A DNA stretch of 64,000 bases from Engraulis encrasicolus (taxonomy: Eukaryota > Chordata > Actinopteri > Clupeiformes > Engraulidae), in NCBI RefSeq assembly GCF_034702125.1, contig NC_085869.1, forward strand, positions 15,486,544 to 15,550,543, written 5' to 3'. Made by a program: the position numbers and the translations under genes. Every line of letters starts with the position of its first letter. Within the stretch, counting starts at the first letter, position 1. Below, piece by piece: positions 50,465-62,696 of this stretch. The notes beneath the pieces were generated by a model. That model saw only the letters and a list, made by a program, of their open reading frames with translations. It was not told where the DNA came from and searched no databases.

Positions 50465-50839
50465 AGGACCAGTTTGGTCAATTTCAACATGCAGTTGTAA
50501 TGCTCACACTACCCTGGACTTGTCAGTACCTGAGTTTTTTTTTTCTTCTTCAGCCTTTTCCGAGATCTTGGTCATTGTAAACATTTTTATTTGTTCCCAA
50601 AAACATCCGAAAGGTTATACAACATCAGCAGACAACTAGCAAACAGCGGTACCTCATGGGAAAATATTTGGAGTAGGCCTATGTTAATTTTTTTTAAAAT
50701 GTAAACAAACGCTGCCCCCATTAGAATAGCTCATATCTCGGAAAGGGCTTAGCCGAAAAATGTGGCATCACCGGGTACTGACAAGTCAAGGGTAGCGTGA
50801 GCAATACAACAGCATATTGAAATTGACTGAACTGGTCCT
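50465..50839. mobile_element. TTAA MITE, 375 bp
   Basis: The ends AGGACCAGTTTGGTCAATTT and AATTGACTGAACTGGTCCT lie between TTAA tetranucleotides (50461-50464 and 50840-50843). No coding capacity. Confidence 0.88.
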
Positions 50840-51123
50840 TTAAGTAATAGAGTAAGACATAGCCATTACAATTTAGGTGGCATAAGGTTATACAGTTATA
50901 ACATAGGCTCTGCGCTAAGGTGTAAATAAATGGCTGGAGTGAAAGCATGGTGCTGGATTTTGGCCTCTGAAGACAGTGCTGAGTGAATGAGAGAACAGGG
51001 AAGCTGATAGGAGGCGGGTGGGCAAAGGGGTCAGTTGTCCCGGGCACAGGGAGAGGGGGTCCCAGAAATTTGTCCCATCCGCACATTGTAGGCCAATCCT
51101 ATTGAGTTGGGTTGGATGAGTTG

Positions 51124-51198
51124 GATCCAATATTTACAGCCTTGTCATTTTTGGACCTGACTGTTTGATGTATTGCACGGAAGTGAAATCCTATGGGG
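51124..51198 (-). repeat. 75-bp perfect inverted repeat, right arm
   Basis: Reverse complement of 50029-50103 with no mismatch that I can see; spacing about 1.0 kb. It is followed directly by a GGGGGAGACAAAGGGGTC dispersed repeat (51210-51330), which has a worn sister at 51015-51075. Confidence 0.9.
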
Positions 51199-51330
51199 TG
51201 AGGGTGGCTTTCAGGTGGGGGAGACAAAGGGGTCGGTTGTCCCGGGCCCAGGGCAGGGGGGTTGGCAGCTTTCGGATGGTTTTGTCTCAGGCCCGTCCAA
51301 AGCTGTTAGAGGCCCTGTGAGGGAACGGTC

Positions 51331-52640
51331 CACAGAAGACACTGAATTAAGAAATGAAATACCACTGCAGCATTGCAACATCCACAGCACTGCAACTCCA
51401 GACAACACTCGCTGCACTCTTCCCCCCTACAGGCCAGTGGTTGTCAAACGGGTGTGTGAGTAGCCCTTGGGGGGTGCTTGGATCAATTCTGAACGGTGCC
51501 CAAAATATATTTGCGGCGGCTGGCTGGCTGGGTTTCTCTGCTCTCACCAGCACAGAGGAGAAAAGTTCACAGGCACCGATTATATATACGTATGTGGGAA
51601 AAGAGTTCTTCAAAAACTATCCCCAATACACAAATGAGTTTCCTGTAGCACTACTTAGGTTGTTGAAAAGAAAAAACAAACAATTAAACCCTCTGGTGCT
51701 CCTCAGGCAACATATTCAAAACATTTGTTAGACCTCATGCTGTCTCAGGTCCAACCTCAATACAGCATGATTGCCCACTTTAAAATATTAGAGCAACAGC
51801 ATCCATCTGAGAGAATAAATATGATTGCTAATGAGTGTATTGTACAGCCTACATATTGTTTTGTTATAAAATTGTTATGTTAAAATAATTATGTGGCATG
51901 ATATTCACGGTACAACTGTTAGTCAGACCAGAACTCCAAGGGCCTGTTCACATTGGATGTTCACATGGGATGTTTTTTTTTTTTTTTAAATAACAGAAAA
52001 CATCCAATCTGAACAGCCCCTTCAGTTATAACTCGATTTTGGTTTATACACTGAGTGTCTCTGGAGAGTAGGCTATGTGACAGTTTTTTTTTTCGTAAAC
52101 AAAGTTTAATCGGCGCTGCCCGCTGGACATGCTGGGCTGCTGGGACACACAAGCCAGACAGCTGAGCCTGGCTGAGCCTCTCCTCTCCTCTCCGGTGATT
52201 ATTCATTGGTGTGGTTTGGGCTGCGGTTTCGCACAAATATCTCCAGGTCCCTATCTGGCCCTGCTGCGGTTATGTTTTCAGTTCATGCTCTCTCTCGCTG
52301 AGGTTTTTTGTTTTAAGATTCTTCCACAGTCCTGACCTCAGGTTTTGGTTGTTTCAGGCTCTGGCTCTGGCTGATTCAGTGGAGAGATCTCGGGAGAGGA
52401 ATTAAGACTTCTATGGGCCTTAGAGCTAGTGTATGCAAATATAAAAACAGATATTATGTTGGCCATTGGCATTCCTCTGCCTGTCACATAGTATAATTAA
52501 CAACCAGAGCGCGCTCAGATTTCTAGTCCAAGTATAATATTTCAGAGGTGCAATGACAAATGTGTCATGCATATTTTAGGAGGAGGTGTTGCATGTCTGG
52601 GCCTTTGGCAGCTCAATGGCATAGAGACATCACTGATGGA
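51331..52640. other. Intergenic, nothing recognised
   Basis: Short A- and T-runs at 51973-51988, 52083-52093. No gene or named repeat is seen. Confidence 0.4.
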
Positions 52641-52646
52641 AAAACA

Positions 52647-53275
<629 letters not shown>

Positions 53276-54600
53276 TGCATACAAATGCATGTATGCATAC
53301 ACAGTACTGTACAATCTCTATCCCCTCACTATAAACACACAATCATTCATCTTAAGTTGGACTGACAAATGTTGTTGCATACTGTCACATTGGAAATCCT
53401 GACAGGCGCCTGTAAAGTCTGATTTAAAAAACACATAAAAAGAAATTGTCTTAGGTAACCACAGATGCATGTGGCTTTTCTAAGTAATAAGTCTTGAGCG
53501 CGTTGGGGCTGTGCTCATCAGCTGTCATATTGATGTACAGTTATGCGTACAGGATGTGTGATTTATTGACAAGTGCCGACTGTGAGTCTGACACGCTCCA
53601 GTAGGAAAAGTCATTCGCAGTGGATCAGGCTGTGCGTACATCTTCACTAACGCTCTCCTCATTGTGCTATGATGACCGTTAGTCACACTGTAGGCTACAC
53701 CACGCACGCTCATCGCTCATCAGTTCTGGTGTCATTCAAGTTGTGCATTTCACTGCAATCGGGCTTCAATGATGACTCACAGCAATTCAAAGCATCCATT
53801 TTGATGGCCCCTCTTGCAAACTTGAAGCGACTAGAGATTCGTAGCCTTAAGCCTGGTTTATACTGGTCCTGCAACTGCAGCCTACGTACACAAACCAGCC
53901 CCCACGCCCCCCCTCTGCAGAGCTGAAACGACCCCTTGCAGCGCTGAACGTATGCTTCTCCCAGGCTGAATTGTTTGTAATCTGCCGGTACGCTTGCGGG
54001 CAGTGCAAGATCCTGATTGGTTCGCCACCCTTGAATTCTCGGCGGGAAAAAAACGTTGACTGCTTTGAACTATAAGGACCCCACCACCTGCTGACTTCCT
54101 GTTTCCTGCAAAGTCAGTGTTGTATGAGTAAAAAGAGGCCTTTCTAATGCGGCCAATGGGACACCGTACTACTCAATGAAAAAAACTCTACTACCCATAG
54201 CACTACACAACTATGACATTAAACAGAGTCTGTAGTAATTGCCTACATTACGACTTGGCCATTTCCATTCTGGTAACAGCTAATTCATAACAGAAGCCAT
54301 GTCTTAAGAATTTAAGAAGTGGAAAACCGAATGACTACTTATCTTAGTGGAAACATCACTGACTACCACTGCTGATTACTTCACCTCTCTTGGCAGCCCT
54401 GAATAATTGACTGTGCACACAGTAAAATCCTCAACACTTAGAGAGTAGCTAAATTGGACTCTGAAAGTGTTTAATTAACAGTACAAAGTGTACTGTGCAC
54501 CAATTAGGCCTATTTATAACGTAACATGTCTAGTGTCTGTTGGCTGGCTGTATGGCCTTGCTTGTTCTAAGTCATGGTGGGTTTGTTTACAGGACCGCAC
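53276..54600. other. Intergenic; DNA-element end and MITE remnant
   Basis: GCCTGGTTTATACTGGTCC (about 53853) resembles a terminal motif of a fish DNA transposon without a visible partner. A worn member of the 31487-31612 MITE family lies at 54418-54497. No gene is seen. Confidence 0.4.
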
Positions 54601-54603
54601 AGA

Positions 54604-54790
54604 CAGGGTTGCCAGATGAGATTGATGATTTCCAGGCCAAAAAATGCTCAAAACCCGCCTGGAAGCACTAAATCCCAGCCAATTCTATTGATTTCTATGG
54701 CCAAAAAATAGCAGAAAAACCTGCCCTTGCCATTTTTACCTGCAGATGGCCATCCTAAGCAGAGAAACCGTCCAATACGGCAACACTGTG
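54604..54790. mobile_element. hAT MITE, family C, copy 2
   Basis: CAGGGTTGCCAGATGAGATT on the left and ATACGGCAACACTG on the right, with a related interior (TTGATTTCTATGGCC). The flanks CGCACAGA and TGCACAGA differ by one base. Edges are accurate to a few bases. Confidence 0.75.
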
Positions 54791-56240
54791 CACAGACCCC
54801 AATCATGTCTAATCACCCAATCAAATCATGTATGCTCTGAAAGCCATACCTGATTACGCCGCGGCGAAATTACCATCACAGTCATTAGAGCATTTAAAAG
54901 AGCATAAAAGAACTGATTAATTTCTATCATGATCATAGCAAGCTAGCGGATAGTATAGGGAAATCCACCCACACTTACATGCACACACAGTTGGCTTTTT
55001 TTTTCTTTTAAAAAATATGTTATGTTTGCAATCAGTGATGAACTGAGAGAGAAGGTGGTGACTGCGACTAGATGCAAACACACTTCATGTACGACTGCCT
55101 CAGAGGAAAAAGTCTTCTGACTGTGCAGTACTTTGTGAAAGTGACGAGATATCAGCAGAAAAAAAGAAAAAGAAAAAAAGTGCTGTCAAAAAAAGTGGGT
55201 GGCAGTTCTCACAACTCTGCCTCTCCTCCAAGACGTGAATCAGTTTGTTTCTGAAGTGATGTTTTTCACAGTTCCCTGCAAAAAACCACATTCGCTGAAC
55301 TCTGAGGTAAGCAGGCCCCATTGCTCCTAATGAAGACTGACTGCACGGGTAGTTATTAGTCTTGGGCCCTGCGCTGCGTTGTGGCCAACACACAAAATGT
55401 TCAGAGCAAGTCGAGACGTTGGCAACACTTTCCCCTGACTGTCCAGTTTCCTGGTCTCGTGTGTTGTTCATATTTTCGGTCACATGAAGCAGATTGCAGC
55501 ACTGCACTGGCAAAAGGAAGAAAACAAATTTGACTAAAAACTGGGCAATCTAACAAACCCTTTCATATGGCGTAAATCTTGACAATCTGGCAGGGTAACA
55601 GTGGATTTTCTTTGTAGAACGCTACCTTGACTGCAAATTTGTGTTTTCAAATGAGCAGATTCGGACATATGGCAACATAGTGAAAGTGCCAGTTGTTTAC
55701 AGATGATCGAGTCTTAATAAGCAGGGGCGAATGAAACATCTTTATGCTAGGAACTCAGATCGCAGTTCCCTTCTAGTTGTTGTCTGAAAAACGGTATGAA
55801 TATGAATCACATGACGACCCTTACAACACATGTTTCCAATATGGGCTTCGTGGAAATTAGTCACTGCACAAATTCTCTTGCTCAATTTAATAACTCAGGC
55901 CACCAGAGAAAATAAAGCACCAGTTGCCTCATTTAATGATTCGAAAACATGTCGGCTACACTGTACCAGTGTATCAATCAATTCGTATCATTCTGAAATA
56001 AATAAAGTCTCTGACAGTAAAAAATATATACGTATAATGAAATGATGTGCCAACATCCTCGAATAATACTAAAAAAGCTTTACCCGTTGAATCATGTTTT
56101 AATAATAGCCATCTTGGAGACTGTGAGTTACATGGCATGCAGTAAATTTTAGGTGTCACCGGCTGAAACCGCACAAAATGAATAACCATATTTTAGTGAT
56201 TTCACAGAGAATTCATTGACTTCTTTCAGTAACTTGATAG
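54791..56240. other. Intergenic, nothing recognised
   Basis: No gene, exon or named repeat. Confidence 0.4.
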
Positions 56241-56241
56241 A

Positions 56242-56465
<224 letters not shown>

Positions 56466-56739
56466 CGAGCGCATGTGACCACATATTGAGCATATCCCTC
56501 ATATATTGTGAAAGTATGTTGATGGAAATGGCTCATGGGCTTGAAGTTAAGATGAAGCACTCACAGAGCAGCTCAAAGCTGGGCTTTTAATAAAAGAAAC
56601 ACGCTTTTACAAACAAACGAAATCCACACAAAACTGAACTGAGCGAATGAAATTCCTGTACCAATTGCGTCATCATAAAAAAAATGTTTTCAGAAAATAA
56701 ATACTGTACATCTCACACAGACGCCATAGTGAAATTAAC

Positions 56740-58608
56740 TCTTCTCTTTATTAAGCATGCCTTTAATCCTCTTCAGCAGGTCTGCCCTATAATAAACTAT
56801 AATTTTTAAAATCTTTGCTCTCTAATTCAAATATGGATTTGTTTTTCATCATGAAAAAAGCAATTTACAGTATAGTATGGGAACAAATCATTTAAATATA
56901 TTATTTTTTTTATTGAAAATTTTAATTTCTTATGGACTGTACAGGCTCACACATATATTTCTATGGACTAACAGAGAGGTTTCCACACCCGGATAAACAA
57001 AGTCTCTTTGAATGTGGATGTCTCTCTCAAATTCTAAAAATACAAATAATTGTAGCTATTCATCTTAGCACCCGCCCGCCCCGCCCCACTCCAGTTTCAT
57101 AAAATACACCTAGTATTGCAACTTTGTTAGGTAAACATTAAATACACTATGTAGAATTACAATAAACAACGCTCTGTACATTATTGCCTCAATAAGCTGC
57201 CTGAGGATGCAGCCTCATAGGAAATGACTACTAGGACAGGAGAATGATGAAAAGGCCCATGGGTCTTCAGCTCGACATCAGGAGAAACAACAACTCGACA
57301 ATTTCCTCGTTTTTCTTCCCCCCGATGAATAAAAAAAAGATATTTTTTTGATATCATTTCATCACAACTGAATCCAAACAAACAATTGAATGAAAAATAA
57401 AACCTTGTAGAGGGCAATTCGTCTTTTGTCAGAAACATTTTCTTGTTTTTCTTTGTAACTGGTTCCTCCGGTAAAGAGGTGAACAGGTATATGGCTATCC
57501 ATATTGATGATATCTAGAGTTGAGGCATAGGATGAGAAGTATTAGCACGACAACCAGAACAAGCTCGGATCCCAGGGCTGCTAAAGAGGAAGAGGGGGGG
57601 GTGGGGGGGTGGGGGGGGGGTGGTTGGTTGGTTGAGAAAGCATGGACTAGGGGTGATCGACAGCACGATTACAAGACAGCACGTAGGCCAAAAAACTGAG
57701 CAAGAGAGACACTCCCTGACGACATGAAAGCCACTGGACTGAAGATGTGCAACTGCCCTGCCCCGTTCCAGAAGGAATTCCTTGTTGTTCCAACACACTG
57801 TCTGCACGTAATACGCGTATATCCAGAGCAGGGTTTTGTCCGTTTTAAATTGAATAGGAAGACCATGATAATTCAAGTCATTCAGGAAAGCAGTTTGGTG
57901 CTTTTTTGTTAAAATCTTTTCTTGTATTTTCTCGTTTTCTCTTCTCTTCTCTCTCTCTCTCTCTTTCTTCTACTGTTGTTCTCTGCCATGGAGAGCTTAT
58001 GGTAAGGTGGGCAGTCACGGGTAAACGGCTTTAATAAATACACGGCTGCTCGGGATGTCGCAGTCCTGTCAGCGAAGAGCCGGAGGCAGAGGTGTGAAGG
58101 GGACATCCGATATGCAGCGCAGCGCAGCGCAGCGCAGCGCAGCGCAGCGCAGCGCACAGTGCCAAGGTGTGTGCGTACGGCTGTGTGTGTATGTGCGTGT
58201 GGGTGCGTGTGTGTGTTGTTTGAGGGGGAAGGTCATAGGGACAGTTCTCTCTGTAAGCCCTCCATATTGCCACTGGCAATTCAGCAGACATATTGATGAT
58301 ATGGGGTCAGGCTGACTGTGATGTGTGTATATGTGTGTTACCCTGTGGCTGTCTGTGTTGAATTTGTGCGCTTATTTATGTATGTGTGTGCGTGTGTGTG
58401 TGAAGGCATGTGTGTATGTGTGCGTGCGTGCATGCGTGTGTGTGTGTGTGTGTTTGTGTGTGTGTGTATAGACGACGTGCATGCATGTGTGCATGTGTGC
58501 GTGTGTGTTCGTGTGCATGTGCGCACGTGTATGCGTGTTGCCGTGTGTGTATGTGTGGTGTGTGTGTGAGAGAGAGAGAGTGTCAGTCTGGTATGGTCTA
58601 GGGCCGGA
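56740..58608 (-). other. Probable znf385b 3' UTR
   Basis: This is the region downstream of the znf385b stop codon. It is largely free of transposons, AT-rich in its distal half, and offers minus-strand AATAAA signals at 56752-56747 and 56914-56909. The extent is a guess. It contains a poly-G-rich patch (57594-57621), an (AGCGC)n array (58114-58155) and a TG-rich patch (58180-58580). Confidence 0.4.
58114..58155. repeat. (AGCGC)n pentanucleotide array
   Basis: About eight and a half AGCGC units; on the transcribed strand GCGCT. Expected to be polymorphic in length. Confidence 0.95.
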
Positions 58609-58836
58609 TCAATAGGGCGCGAAGAGGATGGAGCCGGTGGTGGGGCCCCGAATGGGCCCCGGGGCGGCCCGCAGGAAGGAGGGGGGCAGGCCGGCCGTCT
58701 GGAAGAGGGAGGCGGCGTTGGGGCGCGCGTGCAGCGAGATGGAGGGCACCGTGGTGGCAGAGAAGGGGTTCGGGGACAGGAACGCGGCCGTGGTGATGGT
58801 CGGCTTCACCAGGTCCTTCTGCAGAGCCAACTTCGC
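58609..58836 (-). CDS. znf385b: znf385b last coding exon (D)
   Basis: The 228-bp coding part of the terminal exon encodes 75 residues and a TGA stop (58611-58609). The translation starts AKLALQKDLVKP and continues to LFQTAGLPPSFL and the C terminus GSILFAPY. That ends like ZNF385B as I remember it (…ASILFAPY). The segment is rich in Pro, Ala and Ser and has no zinc finger. It joins exon C at a codon boundary; the minus-strand acceptor is CTCCTCCAG, fed by a long CT-rich repeat tract. ZNF385 proteins are nuclear and bind RNA or DNA through matrin-type fingers. The paralogue choice (B) rests on sequence and on sestd1 next door. Confidence 0.88.
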   Translation of the reverse strand, partial: AKLALQKDLVKPTITTAAFLSPNPFSATTVPSISLHARPNAASLFQTAGLPPSFLRAAPGPIRGPTTGSILFAPY

Positions 58837-59083
58837 CTGGAGGAGAGAAAGAGAGGGAGAGGGAGGGGTAGAGAGAGAGAGAGGGAGGAAGAGAGAGAGA
58901 GAGAGGGGGGGGGGGCAGAGAATTGAATTTTCAATTTAAAAAACACGTTTATTTACTATTCTTGGAATACAGAAGCACAGATTGTGCTATGGAGTGCTAT
59001 GGAGATAGAGAGAGAGAGAGAGGGGGGGGGGGGCAGAGAATTTAATCTTGGAATACAGAAGCACTGATTGTGCTATGGAGTGC

Positions 59084-59138
<55 letters not shown>

Positions 59139-59312
59139 GGAGAGAGGAAGAGAGAGTGTGTGAGAGAGGTAAAGATAGAGAAAGTGATATGGGAAAGCAA
59201 AGGAAAAGAAAGAAAGAAACGAATACGTACATAGAAAAAGAAAAATATGAAAGCGAAAGCATGATAGACAGAAAAAATAGATAAAGAGAGAAAGAAAGAA
59301 AGAAATACAGTA

Positions 59313-59360
<48 letters not shown>

Positions 59361-59370
59361 ACGAAAGAGA
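58837..59370. repeat. GA-rich arrays before znf385b exon D
   Basis: GAGAGGGA-type, G-run, (GA)n (59088-59133) and (GAAA)n (59300-59363) tracts. The phrase GGAATACAGAAGCAC with GCTATGGAGTGCTATGG is duplicated (58963-59002 and 59048-59088), each copy preceded or followed by a G-run and GCAGAGAATT. On the transcribed strand this is CU-rich. Confidence 0.92.
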
Positions 59371-59550
59371 GACATCACAGACTTATGAATATGTGGCAGA
59401 GTAAAAAACAACATTGATTAGGCTGTCAAGCTGATTCATTATGGAAACTTGTCTATAATTATTGCAGACAAATGGCTCATTGAGTTGGAATGAAAATATG
59501 ACTAAAGTGAAAGAAACGGAGGGAGGGAGCAGCCTTTCTCTTTCTGCATT

Positions 59551-59675
59551 ATTCACAGAGTAAACAGATTGCACTTATAAAGCATAATGCATTCAGTCAA
59601 AATGAAGTACTGCACGCAGGTCGCATAATAACAATGTATCATGCTCGCTGTGTGAGAGTGCTCTTGTGCCTGAGT
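59551..59675 (-). repeat. 125-bp dispersed repeat, copy 2
   Basis: Reverse complement of 2378-2502, with a few differences; it sits next to a TG-rich compound array (59676-59821). Confidence 0.8.
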
Positions 59676-59689
59676 GAGTGCGTGAGTGC

Positions 59690-59720
<31 letters not shown>

Positions 59721-59821
59721 GATGTGTGCGCATATGAGTGTGTGTGTGTGTGTGTGTGTGCGCATGCACACGTGTATGTGTGTGTGTTTGTATGTGTGTG
59801 TGTGTGTGCATGTGTTAGTGT
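59676..59821. repeat. TG-rich compound microsatellite
   Basis: TG runs broken by GAGTGAG, CGCATATGAG and GCGCATGCACAC. Confidence 0.9.
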
Positions 59822-59954
59822 GCCTGCTTGTAAAAAAGAGACACCAGAGTCTTCTTCCAGAGTATCATCGTCTCCTGAGAAACGTATTTAGCAGCACCAT
59901 TAAAATGAGCGCTATTAGCGGTTTGCAGGCTTTAATCCCTGAAATCTGAGGAAG

Positions 59955-60885
59955 GCTTTTGGGTGAGGCAGGAGAGGACAAGGAAGAAGAGAAGGGTGGA
60001 AGAGGAAAGGAAATGAGGGAGGTAAAGAAACCAAGAGGGGGAGAGGAGAGGAGAGAAGAGGAGAGGAGAGGAGAGGAGAGGAGAGGAGAGGAGAGGAGGA
60101 GGAGAGGAGAGGAGAGGGAAGAAGAGAAGGGTAGAAGAAAGAGGGGAGGTAAGGAAGGCGAGGGGGAGGAGAGGAGAGTAGATGAGAGGAGAAGGAAGAA
60201 AATAGGATAGAAGGAGGAAAGGAGGAAAGGAGGCTAGAGGGAGGAGAGGAGAGGGAAGAAAAGAAGGGAGGAGGAAAGGAAAGGAGGGAGGTAAGGAAGG
60301 GGTGAGGATGGAGGAGGGGAGAGAAGAGGGAAGACATGAACGGAAGAAGAAAGAAGTGAGTTAAGGAAGGGGAGAGGGAGGAAAGAAAGAGAGGAGATGA
60401 GAGGAGAGGAGAGGGAGGAGAGGAGAGGAGAGGAGAGGGAGAGGAGAGGAGAGGAGAGGAGAGGAGAGGAGAGGAGAGGGAGAGGGAGTGGTGGGTATTA
60501 TTCTTGGCAGGGAGGAGAGGAGAGGAGAGAAATGGTAAGATTATAGGAAAGGAGAGAGGTAAGGAAGGGGAGAGTGAGGAGAGGGAAAGGAGAGGGGAGG
60601 TAGTGGTGGGGTATGATAATAGGCAGGGAGGAGAGGAGAGGAGAGAAAGAGAGGAGAGGAGAGGAAGTGGTGCGTATGATTGTAGGAAAGGAGAGAGGTA
60701 AGGAAGGGGAGAGGAGAGGAGAGGAGAGGAGAGGAGAGGAGAGGAGAGGAGAGGAGAGGAGAGGTGAGTAGAGGAGATGAGAGGCGAGGAGATGAGAGGA
60801 GAGGAGAGGAGAGGAGAGGAGAGGAGAGGAGAGGAGAGGAGAGGAGAGGAGAGGGGAGGGAGTAGTGGGTATGATTCTAGGCAGA
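59955..60885. repeat. (GGAGA)n purine minisatellite in znf385b intron
   Basis: More than 900 bases are almost only A and G on the plus strand, mostly GAGAGGAGAG pentamer text. A non-purine phrase, GTGGTGGGTATTATTCTTGG and variants ending GCAGGGAGGAGAGG, recurs at about 60487, 60600 and 60666. The nearest relative at 60862-60888 adjoins the exon C donor. On the transcribed strand this is a CU tract beginning about 40 bases after that donor. Confidence 0.93.
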
Positions 60886-60901
60886 GTAAATAATGCATTA
60901 C

Positions 60902-61003
60902 CGCCAGGACGCTGGAGCTGCGCTGCTGCTTGTTGTAAGGGCTGTACTTGGGCTTCAGAGGCTTCCCCGCCACCCTGTCCTTATGCCGCCTGCTCGAGAT
61001 GTG
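60902..61003 (-). CDS. znf385b: znf385b exon C (34 codons)
   Basis: This 102-bp exon encodes HISSRRHKDRVAGKPLKPKY and SPYNKQQRSSSVLA. It supplies the two histidines (HISSRRH) that complete the zinc finger begun in exon B, then the conserved KPLKPKYSPYNK linker of the family. Minus-strand borders are ATATTTCAG before and GTAATG after, both in phase 0. The first 25 bases of the exon and its acceptor belong to a tandem array that fills the upstream intron to about 62105. A purine minisatellite fills the downstream intron. Match to vertebrate ZNF385B is nearly complete. Confidence 0.93.
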
Positions 61004-62105
61004 CTGAAATATTCAACAGGAGATCATGTACAGTAAATATCATGTCACTACGTGACTCTGTTCTTATGTCGCAATGTGCAACAAGAGACAATGTACAGTC
61101 AATAAAATGCAACCATGCAACTCTGTTCTTAAAGGGACACTGTGTGAGATTTGTAGTTGTTTATTTCCAGAATTCATGCTGCCCATTCACTAATGTTACC
61201 TTTTTCATGAATACTTACCACCACCATCAAATTCTAAGTATTCATTATGACTGGAAAAATTGCACTTTTCATACATGTAAAGGGGGATCTTCTCCACGGT
61301 TCTCCATTTTGAATTTCAAAAAATAGCCATTTTTACCTGCAAAAATGACTGTACTTGGACCATACTAGAAAATATTTGTTTATTACTTTGTAAACTTTCA
61401 TGTAAAGATCAAATTTGGCAATAGGCAGCACAGTTTCAATGAGCAGCATAGTTGCAGTACCTTTTTTGACCATTTCCTGCACAGTGTACCTTTAAGTCGT
61501 TTGCTCGAGATGTGCTGAAATATTCAACAGGGGATCATGTACAGTAAATATCATGTAACTAAGTGACTCTGTTCTCATGTTGTTTGCTAGTGATGTGCTG
61601 AAATGTGCAACAAGATATAGTGTACAGTAAAAAATAATGACGCCATGCAACTCTGTTCTTATGTCGTTTGCTGGTGATGAACTGAAATATGGAATAAACA
61701 ATAATATGCAGAAAGAAAATGTGAAGTGTGACCACGTTCGTATCTCTGTGACCCTGCTTGACATGTGTTGAAATATTCAACAATCATGTGCAGTTACTGT
61801 AATATAATGCAAGACAACTTAACTGTGTGATTATGATGCTATCGATGTGTGTAAATATGCAATAAACAATAGTGTAATAAAACAATGTAAGAGGTTATGT
61901 TAGCTGTGCGTTTGCTAGTTATGTGCGAAAAATGTAATAAGCAATAATGTACAGGAGAAAAGAATAACATAAGAAATAATGAGTGAAACATATACTACTG
62001 TTGGCATCACATATGACGTAATACAATGTTCAAATCTCTATAATTCTCTCCTTATACCGCCTGCTCAAGATGTGTTGAAATATGCAAGAGACGATACTGT
62101 AGGAA
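61004..62105. repeat. Junction-spanning array before znf385b exon C
   Basis: Units of about 80-90 bases repeat the exon C acceptor region (GCTCGAGATGTGCTGAAATA plus ATGTACAGTAAATA and TGACTCTGTTCTTATGTCG). Copies of the exon edge lie at about 61496, 61578, 61666, 61752, 61838, 61909 and 62050. The first two keep TTTCAG followed by CACATC, that is, an intact acceptor. The last keeps the most exon-like text (CCGCCTGCTCAAGATGTG). A TTAA MITE (61133-61491) is inserted between units. Confidence 0.9.
61133..61491 (+). mobile_element. TTAA MITE, family K, copy 2
   Basis: The ends are AGGGACACTGTG and CACAGTGTACCT between TTAA tetranucleotides (61129-61132 and 61492-61495). It is a close copy of 27511-27879 and sits inside the exon C array. 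Confidence 0.9.
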
Positions 62106-62489
62106 AATACTGTATGACATTGGCTGCTCACAGCGTACCTCTGCAAAGCTATCTCAACAAATGAAATATGCACGAAGTAAAAATGCACAGTAAAAGGAAA
62201 TCACGTTTGTTCTTTGAAGCCTTTTCTATACAGTTACATACAAGTTACATCAACAACTGTGCAGAGCGGAAAGAACAGGGAGTGAGTTGTTCTGACAGGC
62301 ACGCTCAGGCTCAGGCACATAAGCACACGAATGAAATATGGATATGCCATGCTCTGCAAATCACTAACGTTATGGCACATCAAAACAACACGAGTGAGCA
62401 GAGCAACGACATGATTTGCGGCGCCCTTCTGGCCAGACGGGTGGAACATGTTCGAAAGACGTTCTTGAGCCCTGAGCAGCCGCCCCCAC
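62106..62489. other. znf385b intron, nothing recognised
   Basis: Intron between exons B and C beyond the array; no element that I can name. Confidence 0.4.
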
Positions 62490-62674
62490 CTGCTTTAGTT
62501 GGATTTCCGAGTTGACGTGCACGTCGCAGATTTCGCAGTGGAACGTCTTGTTCTGAAGGCCCGAGCCCTTCAGGATCGCGCTGGCTTGTGCCTTGAGCTT
62601 GGACCCCGGCCTCGGATAGGCTTTGATCGGACCCGCTCCGCTCCTCGCCTCCAGCATGGTTTTGTGCTTTGAAC
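62490..62674 (-). CDS. znf385b: znf385b exon B (matrin-type zinc finger)
   Basis: This 185-bp exon encodes SKHKTMLEARSGAGPIKAYP, RPGSKLKAQ and NKTFHCEICDVHVNSEIQLK plus a final Gln. It ends one matrin-type finger (the SKHK histidine) and begins the next (C-E-I-C), whose histidines come from exon C. Both fingers are thus split by introns. Minus-strand borders are TGTACTAG before and GTGGGG after. Entry phase 1 restores a Gly from exon A; exit phase is 0. The acceptor's pyrimidine tract is an expanded (CTT/CCT)n repeat, interrupted by GTGTCACATG close to the AG. Such U1-like fingers bind double-stranded or structured nucleic acid in the family. Confidence 0.93.
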
Positions 62675-62696
62675 CTAGTACATGTGACACGAGAGG

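Noticed and set aside
59915..60973. 352-codon Ser/Pro/Leu frame
   Set aside because: It is the reverse strand of the GGAGA minisatellite and only reaches real coding sequence at its very end (exon C).
62168..62515. 115-codon plus-strand frame
   Set aside because: It overlaps the end of znf385b exon B on the opposite strand; the minus strand has the protein match and splice sites.
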